The notes under the pieces: generated by a model
The model's input: only the letters and a program-made list of their open reading frames with translations
Database searches by the model: none
Told to the model about the DNA's origin: nothing
Shown: positions 5,732 through 10,783 of the stretch, piece after piece
Position numbering within the stretch: the stretch's first letter is position 1
Layout: every line of letters begins with the position of its first letter
From: a bacterium
Lineage (GTDB): Bacteria; Chloroflexota; Dormibacteria; UBA8260; Bog-877
DNA: 10,783 nucleotides
Assembly: GCA_021817185.1 (NCBI GenBank)
Contig: JAKAVU010000070.1
Span: 1 to 10,783 of the forward strand
Direction: 5' to 3'
Made by a program: the position numbers and the translations under genes

Positions 5732-6811
5732 ATGCTCGGACTCGAGACCGATGGCCCCATCGTGAAGACAGACGGGGTCACCTTCCGGCTCCCCGACCCA
5801 GGACCCGAGGTGCTGGGGGTCAGCCTCTACCAGGAGGTGATGTGGCCCAGGGAGGGACCCCGGCTCATCGCCGCCGAGGGCGGCTACCAGGTGGCGATCC
5901 CCAGGCCGCCCGTGGATCGCATGGAGTATCTGTTCCAGTACCGCCATCGGGACGGTCATTGGGAGCTGGGCCCAGATCCGGGCAACCGGACGCGGGCTCC
6001 CGGGCCGTTCGGAGACAAGTCGGTGATCGAGTTCCCTGAGTATCGGGCCCCGAACTGGACCACGGTGGCACCCTATCCTCGGGGGGACACCGTCGACTTC
6101 GACATCCCGTGTCCAATCCTGGAGGGGGCCACGCGCTGCCGGCTCTGGTCAGCCCCGGGAACCTCGCGGCAACAGCCGCTGCCCCTGCTGATCGTTTTGG
6201 ACGGCCTGGAATACGACGAGTACTCTGCGCTCACGCAGTTCCTCGACCATCAGCTGAGCACCGGGGCGCTGCCCCCAATGCGCGCCGCCCTGCTGCATCC
6301 CGTGCAGCGCGACCGGGACTACTCCGCTTCCCGGGACTTCGTCCGCTCCCTCCGCGACGAGGTGCTGCCCCACCTGCAGCAGCTGGTGGCGATTCCGCCG
6401 GAGCCGGCCGCCCGGGTGGGCATGGGGGCGAGCCTGGGTGGCCTCGCCATGCTGCACACGCAGTGGACCGCGCCGGACCTCCTGGGGGGCCTCTTCTTGC
6501 AGTCGGCAAGCGTCTTCAATCACCATTACTTCTCCCAGAACCTCAGCTTTGAGCATATGGAGAGGATTTGCCAGTTCACCGACCTGGTCCACTCCGCGGC
6601 CCGCGCCGCTGCGACCGCCCCGGTGCTGCTCACCTGCGGGACCGTCGAGGAGGCGCTATTGGCCAATACCGCCATGGCCGCCACCATTAGACGCCTCGGT
6701 TATCGCAGCCAGCTACGCCGGGTCCGCGACGCCCACAACTGGATCGCCTGGCGCGATGCCCTGGACCCGTCCCTCAGCCAGCTGCTGACATCGCTCTGGA
6801 AGACCCTGTGA
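5732..6811 (+). CDS. Fes-like esterase, alpha/beta-hydrolase with N-terminal E-set domain
   Basis: This 359-residue protein is built like enterochelin esterase. An N-terminal immunoglobulin-like/E-set region (about 15-105) includes GGYQVAIPRPPVDRMEYLFQY (50-70) and a WELGPDPGN turn (77-85). It is followed by a putative-esterase (PF00756-type) catalytic domain. The nucleophile is Ser234 in GMGASLGG (230-237), the catalytic His is most likely His335 in RDAHNWIAW (332-340), and Glu306 or Glu307 in CGTVEEALL is the acid candidate. DRDYSASRDFVRSLRDEVLP (194-213) matches the stretch before the nucleophile in Fes-like enzymes. No signal peptide is present, so it should act in the cytoplasm. AAGG lies 7 nt before the ATG (5721-5724). 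The next esterase gene starts 10 bp downstream. The substrate is unknown: no siderophore synthetase is present, and the ligase genes opposite suggest an ester or amide of their product. Confidence 0.85.
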   Translation: MLGLETDGPIVKTDGVTFRLPDPGPEVLGVSLYQEVMWPREGPRLIAAEGGYQVAIPRPPVDRMEYLFQYRHRDGHWELGPDPGNRTRAPGPFGDKSVIEFPEYRAPNWTTVAPYPRGDTVDFDIPCPILEGATRCRLWSAPGTSRQQPLPLLIVLDGLEYDEYSALTQFLDHQLSTGALPPMRAALLHPVQRDRDYSASRDFVRSLRDEVLPHLQQLVAIPPEPAARVGMGASLGGLAMLHTQWTAPDLLGGLFLQSASVFNHHYFSQNLSFEHMERICQFTDLVHSAARAAATAPVLLTCGTVEEALLANTAMAATIRRLGYRSQLRRVRDAHNWIAWRDALDPSLSQLLTSLWKTL

Positions 6812-6821
6812 GACCCGTCTG

Positions 6822-7562
6822 ATGCGCCGGGATCGCTGGGTGGTGCAGTCGGAGGGTGCGGGTCCGGCAACCGTGATGGCCTACGGTCACTACGGACAAC
6901 CCATGATCGTCTTCCCCACCGACATGGGCAGGGCGCAGGACTTCGAGGAGCGAGGGGTGGTCGATGCGGTGGGCTGGCTCCTGGAGGAGGGCCGGGTCAA
7001 GCTCTACTGCGTTGACAGCTTCGACCACCACTCCTGGCGCAATCCCGAGCTCTCCCTGGAGCAGCGGGCCCGCCAGCACGGGCGCTTTGAGGATTGGGTG
7101 GTCAACCATGTGGTCCCGGCGATCTACCAGGATTGCGGAGGACCGCTCGACATCGGTCTGATCGGCTGCAGCTTCGGTGCCTACCATGCCGCCAACTTCT
7201 GTCTGAAGCGGGCCGACCTGTTCCCCAGGGCGATCTGCATGTCCGGGGTCTACGACGTGGCGGTGGTCGGCGGCGGCTGGGAGCGAGGCAGCGAAAGCTA
7301 TTTCAACAATCCGATGGACTACCTGGCCAATGCCGAGGGCGACCACCTAGAGTGGCTGCGGCGGCGGGCGTACCTGCTGCTCATCTGCGGGCAGGGGATG
7401 TGGGAGGACACCACCGGAGCCCTGGAGTCCACCCGGGCCCTCGCCGGAGTGCTGGCAGCCAAGGGGATCCCTCACCAGCTCGACCTTTGGGGCGGCGACG
7501 TGCCCCATGACTGGCCCTCCTGGCGAAACCAGCTCGCCCACCACCTGCCCCGTTTCTGCTGA
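6822..7562 (+). CDS. Single-domain esterase-family alpha/beta hydrolase
   Basis: This 246-residue protein is a compact alpha/beta hydrolase of the putative-esterase family and lacks the N-terminal domain of its neighbour. The nucleophile is Ser117 in IGCSFGAYHAANF (114-126). SGVYDVAVVGGG (141-152) and CGQGMWEDT (189-197, Glu195 or Asp196 as acid) follow, and the histidine is His229 in GGDVPHDWPSWR (224-235). An opening MAYGHYGQPMIVFPT (19-33) gives the first core strands. No secretion signal is seen. Only 10 bp separate it from the preceding esterase gene, and no clear Shine-Dalgarno site precedes the ATG, which suggests translational coupling. It is only distantly similar to the upstream esterase, so the pair is not a recent duplication. 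Its stop lies 2 bp from the stop of the convergent GCS2 ligase gene. Hydrolase class is well supported; the substrate is unknown. Confidence 0.87.
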   Translation: MRRDRWVVQSEGAGPATVMAYGHYGQPMIVFPTDMGRAQDFEERGVVDAVGWLLEEGRVKLYCVDSFDHHSWRNPELSLEQRARQHGRFEDWVVNHVVPAIYQDCGGPLDIGLIGCSFGAYHAANFCLKRADLFPRAICMSGVYDVAVVGGGWERGSESYFNNPMDYLANAEGDHLEWLRRRAYLLLICGQGMWEDTTGALESTRALAGVLAAKGIPHQLDLWGGDVPHDWPSWRNQLAHHLPRFC

Positions 7563-7564
7563 CG

Positions 7565-8713
7565 TCAGTCCGAGAAGAGGCTCTCCAGGGTCGGCTCCGC
7601 CGGCGCCACCGGAGCGACCCCCAGCATGGTCTCGGCGGCCAGCTGTTCGACCACGGCGGGAAGTGACCCGGTCTGTTGGTAGCACAGCAGCTGTCGGTCC
7701 GCACTGCTGCCCTCGGCCAGCATCCGCTTGAGATATTCCACCTCGTTTCTGGAACCCAGCTCGTCCAGGACATCGTCCACGAACTCCAGCAGCTCCAGGG
7801 CCAACTGACGCATCGGAACCTCCTGGACCTTGCCGAAGTCGATAAGCTGGCCGTCCAACCCGTGACGGAGCGCACGCCACTTGTTCTCGGCGATCAGATT
7901 GGGCAGGTACTTGCGGAAGCCCAGGTTGGAGCGCCGGAGCTTGAGCAGCTTTCCGCAGATCGCCTGAATGAGGCCGACCAGGCATACCACCTCGTCCACC
8001 TTGGTGACCGCGTCGCAGACCCGGAACTCCAAGGTCGGGTAGTGGCAGTGGGGGCGGAGGTCCCACCAAACCTTCTTGCCGTCGTCGATGCTGCCGGTAG
8101 TGACCAGCAGCTCGGTGTAGTTTTCGAACTCGTCGTAGCAGCTGAAGTCAGGTGGTATCCCGGTCCTGGGGAACCGCGACCACACTACGCTGCGGTAGCT
8201 CTTGAGCCCGGTCTGGCGCCCCATCCAGAAGGGGCTGGAGGTGGAGAGGGCCAGCAGGTGGGGCAGGAAATACCTGGCCTCATTGGCTATCTCGATCCGC
8301 AGCTCGGGATCCGGGATGGCTACGTGCACATGCATCCCAAAGATCAAGAGCTCGCGGATCACGTCCTGCATCTCCTCCTCGAGCATCTTGTACCGTTCGA
8401 GATCGGTGACCTGCTGCTCGTGCCAGTCGGCGAAGGGGTGGGTGCCGGCGGAGGCGATCCGTAGGTCGAACGGCGCCAGCAGGTCCGCCACCGCGCGCCG
8501 CAACCTGGTGACCTGGTGGCGTACCTCGGCCACGTCCGCACAGATCGGCGTCGCGACCTCAACCACCGATTGGAGCATCTCCGCCTTCACGTCCTCCCCC
8601 AGCAGGGGGGCCGCCTCCGACAGCAGGGTCTCAATGTGGGACCGCAGCTGGCCCTGACGGTCGATGATCTGAAACTCCTCCTCGACGCCCAGGGTGAGCC
8701 AGTCGCCACTCAT
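7565..8713 (-). CDS. YbdK-type carboxylate-amine ligase (GCS2 family)
   Basis: This 382-residue protein is a GCS2/YbdK-family ligase, related to glutamate-cysteine ligase. It would couple a carboxylate (often glutamate) to an amine using ATP. Family motifs are intact and in order: LTLGVEEEFQIID (6-18, metal-binding glutamates), AEMLQSVVEVATP (44-56), SAGTHPFADW (88-97), GMHVHVAIPD (126-135), SSPFWMGRQTGLKSYR (159-174) and WWDLRPHCHYPTLEFRVCD (216-234). The length matches the family. YbdK shows only weak gamma-glutamylcysteine synthesis in E. coli, so a different substrate is likely here. The ATG at 8713 is certain: GGAGG lies 7 nt upstream and the start overlaps the preceding stop as ATGA. 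It is the last gene of a three-ligase operon and converges on the esterase genes. Confidence 0.93.
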   Translation of the reverse strand: MSGDWLTLGVEEEFQIIDRQGQLRSHIETLLSEAAPLLGEDVKAEMLQSVVEVATPICADVAEVRHQVTRLRRAVADLLAPFDLRIASAGTHPFADWHEQQVTDLERYKMLEEEMQDVIRELLIFGMHVHVAIPDPELRIEIANEARYFLPHLLALSTSSPFWMGRQTGLKSYRSVVWSRFPRTGIPPDFSCYDEFENYTELLVTTGSIDDGKKVWWDLRPHCHYPTLEFRVCDAVTKVDEVVCLVGLIQAICGKLLKLRRSNLGFRKYLPNLIAENKWRALRHGLDGQLIDFGKVQEVPMRQLALELLEFVDDVLDELGSRNEVEYLKRMLAEGSSADRQLLCYQQTGSLPAVVEQLAAETMLGVAPVAPAEPTLESLFSD

Positions 8714-10059
8714 ATTTGACCCTCCACCAGAAAGGCGGGCACCACGCTGCCCGAACCCGCCGTGAGATTCAGAAGAGCTGAGGAGGACAGCCGGATCAAG
8801 AGCCCGCCAACTCGGCCGTCGAAGAGATACGGGTCCATGTCCTTGGCCAGGGTGAGCATCTCCACCTCGTCCCCGACCGCCACCGGATAGGAATCTCGAG
8901 GCACCTCAACGGCCGCCTGGACCACGTAGGACTGCGCCAGCGCCACCGCCACCGTCTGCTCCCACTCGTCCTGATCGACCGTCCATCCCATCACCACCCC
9001 CTTGCCCCCGTATTCATCATTGGGTTTGAGGACCATGGTCTGGCGGTTCGCCACCACGTAATCCACCAGGTCGGGAATGTCCCGGCCCGCCCTGGTGCTG
9101 GGCCCCGAGCGCACCTTGCGGGTCCACGGCACGTGGCGTCGGATCACCTCGAGTTGGGCCCGGGTGTAGAGGTGGGCGTACCGCTCATCCGAGAGCAGGG
9201 CCAGGCTCATCTTCTTGTGCAACAGCTTGGCCCGAAACGAGTTCACGACACACACCCGCCCATCCAGGTATGCCGAGCAGAGCGCCTCCCATGCCCCGTC
9301 GGTCGCCAGCAGCTCGCTCTCCAAGACCCGTCGGTAGACCAGGTTGATCGCAAGCCCCGACGGCCCTCGCAGCACTCCCTGGGAGTACTCCAACTCGGCC
9401 GGCTCGCAGATCACGGTGGTCACCCCGTGACGCTCAAAGGCGTCCCGAAAGAGCTCGAACTCACGCAGGGTCGGCAGGTTGGGCCAGTCCACGATGGCGA
9501 TCACCGGCGCGGCACCGGACCCTCCCCAGGAATGGAATGCCCTCAGCATCGCCTGGAGCTGGCGATCGCGACAGTTGAGCGGCTTGAGGCGATATTGCAT
9601 GCGCAACTCCTGCAGCGCAGGCATCTCCCAGAAGACCCGGTTCAGCTCCTCACCGTAGGCGATTCCGGCCGGCGACTCGGCGTTGTACTCGACGTAGCCG
9701 ATCTCGGGTCCCCAAAAGCTGTCCAGTCGAGACCCCGGGGAGGAATTGGGATAGCCGGGGTCTGCCAGCGCCAGCCGCTCCTCCATCGGCTCCAGGTCCA
9801 GCTCCTGGCGGAGCGCGGGATCCTCCACGAGCGCCGTCTCCAGCCGGACCAGGGCGGCCCACACGGTCTGCGCCACCGAACTGGCCCGGCGATAGTCTTC
9901 CGGAGTCAGAAACTCCGGGCGCAGCGCGACGCACAGAGGGTGGCTGCCGAAATAGAGTCCGCGCTCGCGCTGCCCTTGCTGCAGCACCTCCACGCTGGCG
10001 GCGCGGGTGTCCCCGTCCTCGATCAGCTCGTCGAAGGCTCGGCGTGCCTTCAGGGCCAT
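8710..10059 (-). CDS. Circularly permuted ATP-grasp ligase (glutathionylspermidine-synthase-like)
   Basis: This 449-residue protein has ATP-grasp motifs in permuted order. The metal-binding element YVEYNAESPAG (122-132), comparable to the EYNAD-type motif of glutathionylspermidine synthase, comes early. The nucleotide-binding lysine and glycine loop VLKPNDEYGGKGVVMGW (343-359, Lys345) come near the end, followed by the closing GGLLIRLSS (418-426) and NLTAGSGS (431-438). NSFRAKLLHKKMSLALL (274-290) is also typical. Such enzymes activate a carboxylate as acyl phosphate and join it to an amine. I chose the ATG at 10059, 2 nt after the upstream ligase stop; in-frame starts up to 10161 would only read through the end of that gene. 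There is no good Shine-Dalgarno site, so coupling is likely. Lengths of 440-490 residues are usual. The substrate pair is unknown. Confidence 0.87.
   Translation of the reverse strand: MALKARRAFDELIEDGDTRAASVEVLQQGQRERGLYFGSHPLCVALRPEFLTPEDYRRASSVAQTVWAALVRLETALVEDPALRQELDLEPMEERLALADPGYPNSSPGSRLDSFWGPEIGYVEYNAESPAGIAYGEELNRVFWEMPALQELRMQYRLKPLNCRDRQLQAMLRAFHSWGGSGAAPVIAIVDWPNLPTLREFELFRDAFERHGVTTVICEPAELEYSQGVLRGPSGLAINLVYRRVLESELLATDGAWEALCSAYLDGRVCVVNSFRAKLLHKKMSLALLSDERYAHLYTRAQLEVIRRHVPWTRKVRSGPSTRAGRDIPDLVDYVVANRQTMVLKPNDEYGGKGVVMGWTVDQDEWEQTVAVALAQSYVVQAAVEVPRDSYPVAVGDEVEMLTLAKDMDPYLFDGRVGGLLIRLSSSALLNLTAGSGSVVPAFLVEGQI
8721..8725 (-). promoter_or_regulatory. Shine-Dalgarno site of the GCS2 ligase gene
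   Basis: The minus strand reads GGAGG, 7 nt before the ATG and inside the last codons of the upstream ATP-grasp gene. Together with the ATGA overlap it indicates coupled translation of the two ligases. Confidence 0.75.
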
Positions 10060-10061
10060 GT

Positions 10062-10783
10062 TCACACGAACTGCCACCAGCGGTGAGCCCCCCGCCAGGG
10101 CGGTGACAGCTCGCCGGTCGCATAGCGCAGAACCAGAGTGCTCATGCGGTCCAGGACCCATCTGAACCCTTCGTCCTTGAGCGAGAAGCTGTCGAAATCG
10201 GGAGCGGGGTTGAGAAAATCGATGGCGTAGAGGACGCCGTCCCGGACTGCGAATTCGACCGTGTCCATGTCGTAGCCCAGGGCCTGGGTGAGGGTGAGCG
10301 CTCTCTCTGCCGCCAGCTCGCGCAGCGCGGGGGGCGGAGGTTGATCCACCACATAGCGCTCCAGGAAGGGCTTGGTGGGGTCGTAGCGCAAGACCAGCAC
10401 GTCAGCTCCGATCACCACGCAGCGCAGGTAGTCATCCCACTGGATCCGTTCCTGCAGGATCATGGTCTTGGTGCCCGTCTGATCGTAGGCGCGGATCAGG
10501 TCGTCCATGGAATCGATCATGTAGACGTCCCGCCAACCGCCACCGGTGTTGGGCTTGAGCACGGCTGGGAGCCCGGTGTAGCCCACGATGCCCTCCCAGT
10601 CCAGAGGGTATTCCAGGTTGCGCAGTGAGCGCGTCGGGTCGATGTAGGGGATGTACTCCTTGTTGGGCAGGACCACGGTCCGGGGCACCTCCACCCCCAG
10701 CCGCCGCGCCAGGGAGCACTCGAAGAACTTCTCATCCGCCTCCCACCAGAAGGGATCGTTGATCACCACGGTTCCGTACAGCG
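10062..10783 (-). CDS. RimK-like ATP-grasp ligase (5' end outside window)
   Basis: At least 239 residues of an ATP-grasp carboxylate-amine ligase are present. The frame stays open to the right edge, where LYGTVVINDP reads as normal domain sequence, so the start lies outside the window. A GTG at 10769 is inside the domain and is unlikely to be the real start. Recognisable parts are NDPFWWEADEKFFECSLARR (start of the central region), VPRTVVLP, the nucleotide-binding LPAVLKPNTGGGWRDVYMI (Lys in VLKP), ILQERIQW (acidic adenine/ribose side), and the metal-binding end TVEFAVRDGVLYAIDFLNPAP with the acidic E, D and N residues. The order is that of standard, non-permuted ATP-grasp enzymes such as RimK or D-Ala-D-Ala ligase. 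Its stop is 2 nt from the start of the permuted ATP-grasp gene, so they share an operon. The substrate is unknown. Confidence 0.87.
   Translation of the reverse strand, partial: LYGTVVINDPFWWEADEKFFECSLARRLGVEVPRTVVLPNKEYIPYIDPTRSLRNLEYPLDWEGIVGYTGLPAVLKPNTGGGWRDVYMIDSMDDLIRAYDQTGTKTMILQERIQWDDYLRCVVIGADVLVLRYDPTKPFLERYVVDQPPPPALRELAAERALTLTQALGYDMDTVEFAVRDGVLYAIDFLNPAPDFDSFSLKDEGFRWVLDRMSTLVLRYATGELSPPWRGAHRWWQFV

Noticed and set aside
5732..7562. Siderophore esterase system
   Set aside because: The first esterase resembles enterochelin esterase, but no siderophore synthetase, TonB-type receptor or iron-box-like site is visible, so a siderophore role cannot be claimed.
7347..8069. 240-codon minus-strand open frame
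   Set aside because: It is out of frame within the GCS2 ligase gene and then antisense to the esterase gene. Gly/Arg-rich translation shows no domain.
9133..10086. 317-codon plus-strand open frame
   Set aside because: It lies opposite the circularly permuted ATP-grasp gene. His/Gln/Leu-rich translation without motifs marks it as a shadow.

Overview
The window is 10.8 kb of GC-rich bacterial DNA with tightly packed genes, several ATGA start/stop overlaps and strong G/C preference at third codon positions. A SigK/RskA-type sigma and anti-sigma pair, an adjacent tatA-tatC pair, a VapBC (FitAB-like) module and YbdK-type ligases together suggest an uncultured soil member of the Terrabacteria (Chloroflexota, Dormibacterota or Actinomycetota). 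That placement is inference; no rRNA or other taxonomic marker is present.

Left part (120-3873, all on the minus strand). Read in the direction of transcription: an ECF sigma factor, its membrane-anchored zinc-binding anti-sigma factor (4-nt overlap), a 109-bp gap holding a strong hairpin, a small conserved-looking protein of unknown function, tatA (1 nt downstream, with its Shine-Dalgarno site inside the preceding gene) and tatC. A vapB-vapC toxin-antitoxin pair follows. It has its own operator-like palindromes, which overlap a possible -10 box next to the vapB start codon.

Middle (3874-4463). This is a 590-bp divergent intergenic region with no convincing gene. It contains two inverted repeats, one of them 18 bp in front of the MFS gene. 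It must carry the promoters of the leftward sigma operon and of the rightward genes.

Right part. Three plus-strand genes (4464-7562) encode a 12-TM MFS transporter and two different alpha/beta-hydrolase esterases. They converge, with a 2-bp gap, on a minus-strand operon (7565 to beyond the right edge). That operon encodes three amide-bond-forming ligases: a RimK-like ATP-grasp protein (cut by the window edge), a circularly permuted ATP-grasp protein related to glutathionylspermidine synthase, and a YbdK-type GCS2 carboxylate-amine ligase. The last two are coupled by an ATGA overlap. Three stand-alone amidoligases next to two esterases and an exporter-type permease look like a pathway for a small peptide-like or amide-linked compound of unknown structure. 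This is the most interesting part of the window.
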